This document shows positions 18,367 through 26,686 of a stretch of 64,000 nucleotides of DNA, piece after piece. The stretch's first letter is position 1, and each line of letters opens with the position of its first letter. Location of the stretch: NCBI RefSeq assembly GCF_000092785.1, contig NC_014225.1:943340-1007339 (forward strand), given 5' to 3'. The position numbers were made by a program, and so were the translations under genes. The notes below the pieces were generated by a model, which worked only from the letters and a program-made list of their open reading frames with translations, ran no database searches and was not told the DNA's origin. Source of the DNA: Waddlia chondrophila WSU 86-1044 (GTDB lineage Bacteria > Chlamydiota > Chlamydiia > Chlamydiales > Waddliaceae).

Positions 18367-18836
18367 TGCCTTACATGCATGTTTTTGACTCTATCTGTTA
18401 GTGCAGCTATTGGCCCTATCACTTGGGTATGCGGCAAAATTTCCTGGATCGGTATGAAATTTATCGGTGGTTCATGGATATTTAGTTCCTTGAGCCACGA
18501 AGCAAGTTGAGCAGACGAGCTTATGTACACAATTTTACCCAAGCCGACCAAGCCGTGAGCTGCTGCACACATTGGACAGTGTTCTCCTGTGGTATACATG
18601 GTTGTAAGCTTTCTTTTATTTCTAGTCAGGTGATTGGCAGCCCATTGTGCAAGTTCGATTTCAGGATGAGCTAAGACATTATGCTCGTTTATTCTATTGC
18701 GCGCTTCTGCAATAATTTCTCCTTTTTCGTTTACCAGCAGAGAAGCAAACGGTTCATCTCCGGATTTCAGAGAAATTTCTGCCAAAGTCAGGCAGCGTTC
18801 TAAATAGATACACTCGCTATCAGTGATATTATTCAT
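18339..18836 (-). CDS. Nucleoside/base deaminase (CDA superfamily)
   Basis: A 165-residue zinc deaminase. The zinc and catalytic residues appear as [12 protein letters not shown] (HPE in place of the common HAE, keeping the catalytic Glu) and [12 protein letters not shown] (PxxC pair). This HPE variant is seen in guanine/cytosine-type nucleoside deaminases rather than TadA, so tRNA editing is unlikely. The precise substrate cannot be named. Its ATG at 18836 overlaps the end of the upstream pentad-repeat gene by 8 bases, which makes translation coupled. Confidence 0.87.
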   Translation of the reverse strand: MNNITDSECIYLERCLTLAEISLKSGDEPFASLLVNEKGEIIAEARNRINEHNVLAHPEIELAQWAANHLTRNKRKLTTMYTTGEHCPMCAAAHGLVGLGKIVYISSSAQLASWLKELNIHEPPINFIPIQEILPHTQVIGPIAALTDRVKNMHVRHYAINCRST

Positions 18837-19299
18837 TTGAAATAGAACCGTGGGGAATAGATTTTCTTGGAATAGGATTTTTTTCTATCCGCTTTCTTTC
18901 AATCGGCTGCCGGGGAATGGCGTTTCTTTCAATGGGACTTTTTTCAATGGATGTTCTGGGAATGGGGCTGGGTTCAATTTCTTTTCTGGGGATTTGGTTT
19001 TTCGGAATGGTATTGCGGGGAATTTGATTCCTTGGAACCTTATTGTCGAAGTAATTCCTTTTTTCCTGAACCCGCTTTTGGTAGTCTAGCCTTCTTTGGA
19101 TCCCCTTTTGAAAAAATGGTTGGGGAGAGGCATCCGCTGGCCCTGTCCCTTCTTCTTTAGCAGAATGCTCCTCTTCTTGATCGAATTCGTCATAGGCGCC
19201 CTCTTCGAAGCGAGCATCAGAGGATAGCGTGGAGGGGAGGCCAAAGATCAGGGAACATACGCAAAGAATCACCCAGCGGCAATTATTGTCGCAAAGCAT
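18829..19299 (-). CDS. Exported protein with 14 tandem pentads
   Basis: A 156-residue protein. The N-terminus (about 28 residues, WVILCVCSLIFGLPSTLSSDA) looks like a signal peptide, followed by an acidic linker (EFDQEEEHSAKEE). From about 19038 to 18832 the protein is 14 consecutive pentads of the form I-(P/E)-(R/K)-x-x, for example IPRNQ-IPRNT-IPKNQ. The tract is strongly basic and rich in Ile and Pro. It is not the A(D/N)Lxx pentapeptide-repeat family. An upstream ATG at 19341 lies inside the -10 box of a consensus promoter, so the start at 19299 is chosen. Function unknown; secreted or envelope location is inferred. Confidence 0.75.
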   Translation of the reverse strand: MLCDNNCRWVILCVCSLIFGLPSTLSSDARFEEGAYDEFDQEEEHSAKEEGTGPADASPQPFFQKGIQRRLDYQKRVQEKRNYFDNKVPRNQIPRNTIPKNQIPRKEIEPSPIPRTSIEKSPIERNAIPRQPIERKRIEKNPIPRKSIPHGSISNE

Positions 19300-19339
19300 G
19301 CCTCTGCCCCTTATTTTTTCTACATTCTTCCCTATCATC

Positions 19340-19369
19340 ATTATACCTAAATAACTCTTACCTTGTCAA
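19340..19369 (-). promoter_or_regulatory. Consensus promoter for pentad-repeat/deaminase genes
   Basis: On the minus strand TTGACA (19369-19364), an 18-base spacer and TATAAT (19345-19340) form a perfect-box housekeeping promoter. The expected start near 19333 gives a leader of about 34 bases before the ATG at 19299 and excludes the ATG codons at 19341 and 19338. Confidence 0.75.
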
Positions 19370-19473
19370 TAAAAAACTATACATTTTTGCTCGTTTTTAT
19401 TCGAAAATTTGTTTCAAAATTTTCCGGAATTGATTTAGTATTTTCAACTTCTTTAGATTTCTTTGGAGTTCCT

Positions 19474-20502
19474 ATGAACGTATTTTGTACAAAATTTTTT
19501 CTCTTATTAATTACCAGTATTCCTTTTTCATTGCAAGCGTTTGGTATTTGGCAGTGCGCAGGAATGCTGATTCCAGAGCTTAATCCTTTATGCTGGGATG
19601 CATGCGGATTTGAGGTAGGCGCTGAGCTGCTTTATCTCAAACGGTGCGGCGACAGCGATCGCGTAAATTTTACTTCCAACGGGATTTCAGGTCCTATCGT
19701 TTTACATTCGGATCTTTTAGATCCTGGATGGGAATGGGGCTATCAATTGGTTGGCCAGGTAAATCTTAAGGGAAGCAAGGCTGTGGAAATTGTCTGGATG
19801 CCGGGAATTTGCTGGAATGCATCAGAAAAAGTGCAGGATCAGAATCATCAGCTATACTCCATTTACAGCGATTTCGGACAAGATCCTCTTGGCGGATTTC
19901 CTTATTCTGATCAATCAGGCGAGCAATCGATTGCATTTGAGTCCAAGTTGCAAACTGTGGAAGTCAACGTGAAAAGATTGTGGGGGATTTTCCGAGGAGC
20001 TTTTCTTTATGGATATCGTTATCAATGTTTGCATGAGGATTTGAAATATCAAACGACTGGCTTGGCGGAATCTAACTGGTACCGCTCTTCGACCGAGGCG
20101 ACAAATGATATGCATGGATTTCAGCTAGGAATGAATATTTGTTTTCCTTGCACCTCTTGCTTCTCTTTTGAATTATTCGGAAAAGGGGCTGTTTACGCCA
20201 ATTGCACCCAGTACGAGCTTTTTGCAACGGCTGGTTCAGCTTCCAAAGAACTGAAGCAAAAGGAAAGCAGTACACGCACTTCTTGGGGGATTGATGCTGG
20301 AGCGAAATTACTCTATGAATGGAGTATGGGATCTCATTTTTACATTGGATATCAATATCTTAGTTACCGTAATATCGCGTTGGCAATCGATAATTTTTTT
20401 AAACAGCCGCCACTTAATACGGCGCTGCAAGATAAAGTACTGGTCAATGATTCTAATCTTTCTTATCATGGAATGAGCATCGGATTGCATGTGATCTATT
20501 GA
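19474..20502 (+). CDS. MOMP-like/Lpg1974-type outer membrane barrel
   Basis: A 342-residue predicted outer-membrane barrel. The start is the ATG at 19474, 5 bases after GGAG; the longer TTG frame from 19363 is rejected. A signal peptide (FFLLLITSIPFSLQAFG) is followed by a cysteine-containing N-terminus (CWDACGFEVGAELLYLKRC) and alternating strands ending in aromatic-rich IGLHVIY, a typical barrel C-terminus. The GFEVGAELLYL segment is comparable to GFNAGIDYLYW in the barrel protein at 61536-62654. The family supplies porins that in chlamydiae are cross-linked by disulfides. A hairpin terminator follows. Confidence 0.82.
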   Translation: MNVFCTKFFLLLITSIPFSLQAFGIWQCAGMLIPELNPLCWDACGFEVGAELLYLKRCGDSDRVNFTSNGISGPIVLHSDLLDPGWEWGYQLVGQVNLKGSKAVEIVWMPGICWNASEKVQDQNHQLYSIYSDFGQDPLGGFPYSDQSGEQSIAFESKLQTVEVNVKRLWGIFRGAFLYGYRYQCLHEDLKYQTTGLAESNWYRSSTEATNDMHGFQLGMNICFPCTSCFSFELFGKGAVYANCTQYELFATAGSASKELKQKESSTRTSWGIDAGAKLLYEWSMGSHFYIGYQYLSYRNIALAIDNFFKQPPLNTALQDKVLVNDSNLSYHGMSIGLHVIY

Positions 20503-20527
20503 ATGATGCCGATTGTTAAAATTTATT

Positions 20528-20555
20528 AGAGGGTGTCATTTTTTAGACACCCTCT
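20528..20555 (+). terminator. Hairpin after barrel gene
   Basis: A perfect 10-bp stem (AGAGGGTGTC/GACACCCTCT) with a T-rich 8-base loop, 26 bases after the stop codon of the barrel gene and 16 before the EamA start. The T-tract after the stem is short. Confidence 0.65.
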
Positions 20556-20570
20556 TAGGCTGCGTTTAGA

Positions 20571-21497
20571 TTGAAATTTAGAGATTTTTTTGGTTTAGTG
20601 CTCTTGGCGGCATTCTGGGGGCCTACATTTTTATTGATTAAAATAGGAGTTGAAGCAGTTTCTCCTTTGGCATTGACGACTGTCAGATGCGGATCTGCGG
20701 CTCTTTTCTTATTGGGGTATTGTTTACTGACTCAAAGATCTCTGTCAGCTGTTTTCCCTTCGGGAAAACACCTTTTGTTTATGGCTATTTTTGGAAATGT
20801 TGTGCCTTTCTTATGCTGTGCAATAGGGGAGACGATGGTTCAAAGTTCGACAGCAGGAATTATTGAAGGTTCCGTACCTTTGATTGTTGCCCTTTTTACT
20901 GCTCTTTTTACTCCTCACAGGAGATTGTCGAAAAATGAAATATTAGGCATCGCGATAGGTTTTTTGGGAATTTTAACGATTTTTGCTCCCGATATTATGC
21001 AGACATCAGGCCACACGGAAGAACGCTTTCTGGGCAAGATGTTTCTTGTTGTCATGGCTGTTTCTTTTGCAGCGAGCTTTGTTTATTCTAAAGAAAAGTT
21101 GGATAATGTTCCTCATATTGCCGCTGTGACGGTGCAGCTGATTTTATCGGGACTGATTTTGTTTTTAATGACATTTTTTATCGAGGGAAGAGCTGCCTTT
21201 CATGGATTTACCTTCAAGGTTTCAGCTGTTGCCTTGTCGCTCGGGATCTTTGGAACAGCAATTCCATGGTGCATCTATTTTCATTTAATTAAAAAAGGAA
21301 GCGCAGCTCAGGTTTCGCTTGCCGTCTATCTACTCCCTGTTGTCGCAGTTTTCTTAGGATGGGTATTCCTTGATGAAACGCTGCGATGGAACCTCTGGCT
21401 TGGTGTGGCGTTAATTCTTTTTTCCCTTATTCTTGCCAGCGGCATGTTGGCAAAACGCCGGAAAACGGATCACGACAATCCCTTATTGAGGAACTGA
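20571..21497 (+). CDS. EamA/DMT-family transporter
   Basis: A 308-residue membrane protein with about ten spans in two EamA repeats. The first repeat opens with AAFWGPTFLLIKIGVEAVSP, the second with SFAASFVYSKEKL; LDETLRWNLWLGVALIL near the end is the repeated E-x(3)-W motif. Drug/metabolite transporters of this class export amino acids or take up metabolites; the substrate is unknown. It begins with TTG, as no ATG exists near the expected N-terminus, and no strong ribosome site is visible. The tail overlaps the convergent PnuC-like gene by 28 bases. Confidence 0.88.
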   Translation: MKFRDFFGLVLLAAFWGPTFLLIKIGVEAVSPLALTTVRCGSAALFLLGYCLLTQRSLSAVFPSGKHLLFMAIFGNVVPFLCCAIGETMVQSSTAGIIEGSVPLIVALFTALFTPHRRLSKNEILGIAIGFLGILTIFAPDIMQTSGHTEERFLGKMFLVVMAVSFAASFVYSKEKLDNVPHIAAVTVQLILSGLILFLMTFFIEGRAAFHGFTFKVSAVALSLGIFGTAIPWCIYFHLIKKGSAAQVSLAVYLLPVVAVFLGWVFLDETLRWNLWLGVALILFSLILASGMLAKRRKTDHDNPLLRN

Positions 21498-21715
21498 TCG
21501 TCTTTGGTCCATGCGATGATTCCCCAAATGGAAGTGCAGACGTACACTGCGAACAAAAGCGCTTGTGAGTAGTTGCCGATAGATAAATCATAGACGACCC
21601 ATCCAATGTTGCTGATTGCCCATAGCCACTGGCCGATCACATTTTTTTTTATGACAAAAACATTTCCTGCCAGCGATAGGATAACAAAAATCCAGGAGAG
21701 ATTTTCAAAAGTCAT
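21470..21715 (-). CDS. Small PnuC-like membrane protein
   Basis: An 81-residue protein with three membrane spans. The pattern VIKKNVIGQWLWAISNIGWVVYDL followed by LLFAVYVCTSIWGIIAW matches the short PnuC-like proteins found in phages and some bacteria (G-x-L/W at the first turn, N-x-x-W in the second span, Y-x-x-x-x-x-x-G in the third). PnuC imports nicotinamide riboside; a half-length protein would have to assemble as an oligomer. Substrate is uncertain. It lies between eamA and tdk. Confidence 0.7.
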   Translation of the reverse strand: MTFENLSWIFVILSLAGNVFVIKKNVIGQWLWAISNIGWVVYDLSIGNYSQALLFAVYVCTSIWGIIAWTKDDQFLNKGLS

Positions 21716-21773
21716 CGCTTACGTCCTTGGTTTGAAATTCCGAAAATGTATACGATAGGTAATCGTACGAAAA

Positions 21774-21801
21774 TTGTACATTGAAATGAACTTAATACTA
21801 T
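21774..21801 (+). promoter_or_regulatory. Candidate promoter for thymidine kinase
   Basis: TTGTAC (21774-21779), a 16-base spacer and TACTAT (21796-21801) with a predicted start near 21808, 22 bases before the ATG of thymidine kinase. Read by eye; the spacer is slightly short. Confidence 0.4.
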
Positions 21802-21829
21802 CTCTCATAAATAAAAAGGGGGTGCAGCA

Positions 21830-22459
21830 ATGACTCAAACGTTCTCAGGCAAATTGGAGGTGATTTGCGGGTCGATGTTCTCAGGAAAAACAGAGGAGTT
21901 GATGCTGCGTCTTCGCCGCGCTGAGTATGCGAAAAAAAATGTGATGACAATTAAGCATGAGATTGATAACAGAAAGTCTTATTCTTGCATTGTTAGCCAT
22001 AGCGGAGTTGAAAGGACCGCCCAGCCTATTGAACCTTGCAAAGATGGCTTGAACACCTTGAAACGGTGCGTAGATGGAGCTGTCGATGTCGTTGGAATTG
22101 ACGAGATTCAGTTTTTCCCAGACGAGATCATTCCCATTTTGTTAATGATGGTAGAGAGCGGCAAACGAGTCTTAGTTGCAGGTCTGGACATGGATTTTCG
22201 TTGCGAACCTTTTGGGATTGTCCCTACTTTGATGTCGCTTGCCGACGAGGTGTGCAAATTGCGGGCGATTTGTGTTGTTTGCGGGAATGATGCAAATTTT
22301 ACCCAGCGATTGATCAATGGGAAACCGGCTAAATATGACGATCCCACGATTCTTGTTGGAGGACAGGAGTGTTATGAAGCAAGATGCAGGCGATGCTACC
22401 GCATTGACCGTAAAAGGGATCACACCGGACACTTCATTGAAGAATTTGCAATGAGTTAA
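21830..22459 (+). CDS. tdk: Thymidine kinase (type II)
   Basis: A 209-residue thymidine kinase that phosphorylates thymidine with ATP. Walker A is GSMFSGKTEELMLRLRR (about residues 12-28), Walker B/catalytic region is DVVGIDEIQFF, and VAGLDMDFRCEPFG is the family's substrate segment. Zinc-binding cysteines occur as CVVCGND and CRRCYR. A GGGGGTG ribosome site precedes the ATG. Chlamydiaceae are generally described as lacking thymidine kinase, so this extends nucleotide salvage. Confidence 0.96.
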   Translation: MTQTFSGKLEVICGSMFSGKTEELMLRLRRAEYAKKNVMTIKHEIDNRKSYSCIVSHSGVERTAQPIEPCKDGLNTLKRCVDGAVDVVGIDEIQFFPDEIIPILLMMVESGKRVLVAGLDMDFRCEPFGIVPTLMSLADEVCKLRAICVVCGNDANFTQRLINGKPAKYDDPTILVGGQECYEARCRRCYRIDRKRDHTGHFIEEFAMS

Positions 22460-22468
22460 TGACACGGC

Positions 22469-24268
22469 CTAATCAAGATGATAAGATTGCATGACTTGCT
22501 CATGCTTTTCATATTGAATTTCCAGTTCCTGAAAAAGAAGATCAATCTCTTTTTGTTTCGTTCCATAAGCTTTGGCCGCTTCGGCGATGCTTCCAGGATC
22601 GGATTCCAATTGGCGTTGGAGATCGGAAAGCTCTAGTTCTTTGAATTCAATTTCAGCTTCTAATCTTTCGATCTTCTTTTTTATGGGATTCAGCTCTTTT
22701 GAGCGTGCTTGTATCTTTTCAGCCCGTTCTCTTTTTTGAGCTTTTTTGTCGCTTTTATCCGATTTTGCTTTGATTAGACCTTCGTCATTCCAGCCGATTT
22801 TTTCGAGAAAATATCCATAATTTCCGAGAAAAATTTCTTGGCGATCTTCATGGCAGAGGATCAGCTTTTCTGGAATCCGATGCAGGATTTCTTCTGCGTG
22901 AGAGACGATGATAACACTTCCGGGAAATGTTTCAAGGGCTTTCACCAGCGCTTCCACAGATTCAAGATCAAGATGATTTGTCGGTTCATCCAGTAAGAGA
23001 AGATTGCACTTAGCCGCCAGAATTTTGCCTAAAAGTACCCGGCTTTTCTCACCCCCTGACAACACGCGGATTTTTTTTTCAGACTGTTTTTGGGAAAACA
23101 TCATGATCCCGCAGATGCGCTTAATTTCGCTGAAGGGAAGATCGGGATTTGAAAGGGAGATCTCCTCCTCAATGGATAAGCTGGGATTGAGATTAGCGAC
23201 ATTTGTTTGTCCAAAATATCCAACTGCCAGATTTTCGGATCTTTTGATTTCTCCGTTCAAGGGTACAAGTTCATTAGCAAGGAGTTTAAGCAGGGTAGAT
23301 TTGCCTCTGCCATTTTTTCCAATCACTGCCAGCCTTTCACCGGGCTCAACTTCTAAAGAAAAATCGGAAATCAAAAGATCTTCCATTCCTTCATAGGCAA
23401 AAGAGAGATTTCTGGCCTCAAGCATGCATCGCCCTGGAAAAGGGGAGGTTTGGAATTGGAAATCAAGGTTGTCTAACTGCGTCAACTTTTCCAAAGAGGG
23501 GAGTTTTTCAATCGCTTTTAATCGAGACTGTGCCTGTTTAGCTTTTGTCGCTTTGGCTCCAAATCGGTTGATGTAAGACTCTACATGCTCTTTTTTCTTT
23601 TCGATTTTCAGGCGTGCTTTTTCTTGGGATTCTTCTTCGAGTAAAATGTGATTGTAGTACTCCTGAGTTGTTCCTGAGAGATGCTGCAACTTGTTGCGAT
23701 GGATTCCCATTGTATGTGTGGAGATGGAGTCTAAAAAAGCTCTGTCATGCGAGATGATGATCAATTCACTTTTCCAATTTTTGAGGAATTTTTCAAGCCA
23801 TCGTATGGAAATAATGTCGAGATAGTTTGTCGGTTCGTCAAGTAGAAGGCAGTCTGGTTCCTCAGCTAGAGTTTTGGCAAGCTGAATTCTTAATTGAAAG
23901 CCTCCAGAAAAACTTTCAGGGGGTTTGGAAAAATCTCCTTCTTCAAATCCAAGGCCTGATAAAATCACTTCGACTCTATAGGGAGTTTCTCTCTCTTCTT
24001 CAGGTAAGCAAAGAGCAGCTTCCATTTGAACAGTAGGCTGCGTGAATCGGATATGCTGATGGAGATAACCGATTCGATAGCTTTTGGGCATTGAGATCAC
24101 CCCTTCATCAGCACTTTCTTCGCCAATTAAGATTTTAAACAAGGTGCTTTTGCCAGAACCGTTGCGTCCAACAAAACTGCATCTTTCCCCTTTGTCAATC
24201 TGGAAGGAGATTCCGGAAAATAACGTTAGGCCGCCGTAGGATTTAGTCAGATTTTCAGCTTTAATCAT
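22469..24268 (-). CDS. ABC-F family ATPase
   Basis: A 599-residue soluble tandem ABC protein without membrane spans. Walker A motifs are VGRNGSGKST and IGKNGRGKST, signature motifs are FSGGFQLRIQL and LSGGEKSRVLL, and Walker B motifs are CLLLDEPTNYLD and LLLLDEPTNHLD. The ABC-F linker lies between the domains (about residues 215-265), and a charged coiled-coil of roughly 100 residues ends the protein, as in Uup/YdiF. ABC-F proteins act on the ribosome. The exact subfamily is not assigned. It converges on tdk with a 9-base gap. Confidence 0.93.
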   Translation of the reverse strand: MIKAENLTKSYGGLTLFSGISFQIDKGERCSFVGRNGSGKSTLFKILIGEESADEGVISMPKSYRIGYLHQHIRFTQPTVQMEAALCLPEEERETPYRVEVILSGLGFEEGDFSKPPESFSGGFQLRIQLAKTLAEEPDCLLLDEPTNYLDIISIRWLEKFLKNWKSELIIISHDRAFLDSISTHTMGIHRNKLQHLSGTTQEYYNHILLEEESQEKARLKIEKKKEHVESYINRFGAKATKAKQAQSRLKAIEKLPSLEKLTQLDNLDFQFQTSPFPGRCMLEARNLSFAYEGMEDLLISDFSLEVEPGERLAVIGKNGRGKSTLLKLLANELVPLNGEIKRSENLAVGYFGQTNVANLNPSLSIEEEISLSNPDLPFSEIKRICGIMMFSQKQSEKKIRVLSGGEKSRVLLGKILAAKCNLLLLDEPTNHLDLESVEALVKALETFPGSVIIVSHAEEILHRIPEKLILCHEDRQEIFLGNYGYFLEKIGWNDEGLIKAKSDKSDKKAQKRERAEKIQARSKELNPIKKKIERLEAEIEFKELELSDLQRQLESDPGSIAEAAKAYGTKQKEIDLLFQELEIQYEKHEQVMQSYHLD

Positions 24269-24395
24269 TTTTTCATATGCATTTCAGGTTTATGAATTAT
24301 AGACTTATACCGAAACAATTTCAAGGAATAGCGATTGAAAATAATTAGAAAAGTTGATAATTAGAGAATATATGCTTATTTTATAAAAAGAGCGA

Positions 24396-24836
24396 ATGAT
24401 AAATATGGATGATATTGAACGAGTAGTCTCATTCTTTGAGTCGATTGAAAAAAGCGATTGGAACACATTGCAGGAAATCATAGCCGATGATTTTAAATAT
24501 TTCGAATCCACTCCTGATCCGATAGGAAAAGAGATCTGGCTGGATTTCCAAATTGCCATTCAAACAGCTTTTCCCGACTGGGCTTACAATATCCAAAAAG
24601 TTGAAAGGATCAACAACGCGATAGAAGTGACAGTGAGTATTACCGGCACTCATTTAGGCGAGCTTAATCTTCCTATTGAAGGGTTTTCTTCTTTGCCTGC
24701 AACTCGTCGAAAAATTCATATGCCGGAAGAACACGCATTGATCTCATTGGAAAATGGTAAAATTAAAGAGCTTAGGATAGAGCAAAAACTTCACGGCAGC
24801 CTTCCCGGCCTATTGGAACAGTTAGGGGTTGAATAA
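24396..24836 (+). CDS. SnoaL-like (NTF2-fold) protein
   Basis: A 146-residue protein with the SnoaL/NTF2 cone-fold pattern: a helical start (VVSFFESIEKSDWNTLQEIIADDFKYFES), the PDPIGKEIWLDF turn, FPDWAYNIQKVERINNAIEVTVSITGTHLGEL strands and a final GKIKELRIEQ strand. Members are cyclases, ester hydrolases or ligand-binding proteins; the role is unknown. An AGAG ribosome site is near the ATG at 24396, with a second ATG three codons on. It ends 91 bases before the next gene's ATG. Confidence 0.78.
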   Translation: MINMDDIERVVSFFESIEKSDWNTLQEIIADDFKYFESTPDPIGKEIWLDFQIAIQTAFPDWAYNIQKVERINNAIEVTVSITGTHLGELNLPIEGFSSLPATRRKIHMPEEHALISLENGKIKELRIEQKLHGSLPGLLEQLGVE

Positions 24837-24927
24837 TTATTTGAAAAACTTTTATTGGGAAAAATCTTTAATAAATCTTAAACTGAATAATTTAAGCTGT
24901 AATGTTAAATGGTTTTTTGGAGGAACG

Positions 24928-25824
24928 ATGAAGATTAAGTGTCTGGTTGCGCTTTTTCTTGTAATAGGGATTTTTGAGTTCTCATATTCCGAGAGTGTTG
25001 CAGAATCATTGGATTTTTCCATTGAGGATAGGCTAGATCGCGTCGAAAATTTCCTTAATCGACAAGTTCCTGGATTGGAAGTTTCTTATCATGCTGTGAT
25101 CGAAACTCTTATAAATGAAGGATGGGACGTCTATATCAGAGGAGGAGCAATGCGAGATCTTCTGGCTCCGATCCCTAATGAACCAAAAGATATCGATTTT
25201 GATTACTCAGGCACTACAGAAGAGTTAAAAGCGATTTTGGATCGCCATCAATGGCAATACACACAGCTTCCCGGTCGCTCAACAATTGTGATCGGAGAAC
25301 ACCGTGGAATTCACATGGAGGCAGTCCCTCTTTCCGTTGCGTTTGGACATGGAGAAAGCTCTCTGGAGTTTACAATCAACAACATTTTTTACCACTGTAA
25401 TCAGAAAAGTCTTGTTCCGGGTACTGAAGTAGGCGTTGTCGACCTCAGTTATCAAAGGCTGAATATTTTAACGCCGAATTGGAAAACATGGCTTTACAGA
25501 AAGGGAAGACACCCTTTCGAGCGAATTTTCCGCAGTTGGAACATGATTGGTAAAGGATTTGTCTATTCGGTTGATTTTGCTAATTTTCTCAATCGGGAAG
25601 CAGTGAAAAAAATGCATCGTTTTCCCGATATTTTCCGAGAAGAGATGCTTCACTATCTTGGAGCTCATTATGAAAGTTTTGATGACATCTATTACGGATC
25701 CATCGCTATTATGGGATATGATTGGGCACAGGAACAGGTTCTTTCTTTGAAAGATGAAGCAGAGAAGAAAAACATCGCAGGTCAAGATCTCAGGGATCAG
25801 TTTACTTTTTTTAGCCGTCCTTGA
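24928..25824 (+). CDS. Exported nucleotidyltransferase-like protein
   Basis: A 298-residue protein starting at the ATG at 24928, with GGAGG 5 bases before it. A signal peptide (KIKCLVALFLVIGIFEFSYSES) precedes a segment like the head of CCA-adding enzyme/poly(A) polymerase: VYIRGGAMRDLL (the GGxxRD motif) and PKDIDFDYSGT (the DxD metal pair), then GEHRGIHMEAVPL and TINNIFYHCNQ. These are the core residues of class II nucleotidyltransferases. The RNA-binding tail of CCA enzymes is not visible. The combination of a catalytically plausible head and an export signal is unusual. It overlaps the convergent glpQ by 28 bases. Confidence 0.78.
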   Translation: MKIKCLVALFLVIGIFEFSYSESVAESLDFSIEDRLDRVENFLNRQVPGLEVSYHAVIETLINEGWDVYIRGGAMRDLLAPIPNEPKDIDFDYSGTTEELKAILDRHQWQYTQLPGRSTIVIGEHRGIHMEAVPLSVAFGHGESSLEFTINNIFYHCNQKSLVPGTEVGVVDLSYQRLNILTPNWKTWLYRKGRHPFERIFRSWNMIGKGFVYSVDFANFLNREAVKKMHRFPDIFREEMLHYLGAHYESFDDIYYGSIAIMGYDWAQEQVLSLKDEAEKKNIAGQDLRDQFTFFSRP

Positions 25825-26603
25825 AACACCACGTTGGCCACATTATCCACCATTTCTCGGGATGGATGGCAGATCCCTGTCATTTTTTTAGGCTGGTTGG
25901 TGATGAGTCCATCCAGACCCAAGGCAGCTAATTGAAATGCAGTGTCTTTGTCATCGATGGTCCAAGCCCATACTTCAATCCCGTTCTGATGAAATTCCAG
26001 GATCATTTCTTCATTTAATAACGTATGTTTAAATGCGTAATGCTTAGCATGGATGGGGCGGAAATCGTCCAAATCTTCAAGATCCTTGACAATCGGCAAT
26101 AAAGCTTGCTGCGGAAGATAAGCTTCAAGGCATAGCAGGACATTGGGGCTTAAGCTTCCCAGGAGAATCGGACCGTATTGGCTTATGCGAGGAGTCACTC
26201 TTTTAATTACATCGCCAATCTGCTTGCCCATCGAACAAGCTAAGAACGTTTCTTCTTTGACTTCGACCATGACTCCGATTTTTCCTTTGGGAAACAGTAA
26301 AAGTTCTTCGAGAGTGAGAACTCTTTGGTTGGAATAACTGGTATCAAACCAGGAGCCTGTATCAATGAGCTTGATCTCCTCAAGAAGCAATTCGTTAACT
26401 TTATTGGGATGGGTTTCATTCGTGATTCGGTGAAAAGTTCCATCGTGGATGATAACAGGAACTCCGTCCTTCGATAGTTGTACATCACATTCAATGTAAT
26501 CGACAGGGATCTGTATTGCACTGATGAATGCAGCAAGGGTATTTTCCGGTGCTTGGGAAGAGTTGCCTCTGTGAGCGATGAGTTTAGGGGTTTTATTAAG
26601 CAT
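25797..26603 (-). CDS. Glycerophosphodiester phosphodiesterase
   Basis: A 268-residue GDPD of the UgpQ type that releases glycerol 3-phosphate from glycerophosphodiesters. The catalytic signature LIAHRGNSSQAPENTLAAF is at the N-terminus, followed by YIECDVQLSKDGVPVIIHDGTF with the metal-binding Glu/Asp and the catalytic His. VEVKEE and the C-terminal GIEVWAWTIDD are also family motifs. There is no signal peptide, so it acts in the cytosol. It diverges from glpD, whose product oxidises the glycerol 3-phosphate it makes. Confidence 0.93.
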   Translation of the reverse strand: MLNKTPKLIAHRGNSSQAPENTLAAFISAIQIPVDYIECDVQLSKDGVPVIIHDGTFHRITNETHPNKVNELLLEEIKLIDTGSWFDTSYSNQRVLTLEELLLFPKGKIGVMVEVKEETFLACSMGKQIGDVIKRVTPRISQYGPILLGSLSPNVLLCLEAYLPQQALLPIVKDLEDLDDFRPIHAKHYAFKHTLLNEEMILEFHQNGIEVWAWTIDDKDTAFQLAALGLDGLITNQPKKMTGICHPSREMVDNVANVVFQGRLKKVN

Positions 26604-26686
26604 GAACCTATCCAGAAAAAACTGATTCTTGAAGTTAATTAGGCCTAATCTTCATGATGATAAATATAGACTTAATTTTGAAGCTA

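Noticed and set aside
18850-19089. Plus-strand open frame through the pentad-repeat region
   Set aside because: It is the complement of the 15-base repeat, which keeps several frames open; it has no ribosome site and no protein-like start.
19363-19473. Long N-terminal extension of the barrel gene starting with TTG
   Set aside because: The ATG at 19474 has a well-spaced GGAG and begins a signal peptide; the extension runs through the divergent promoter.
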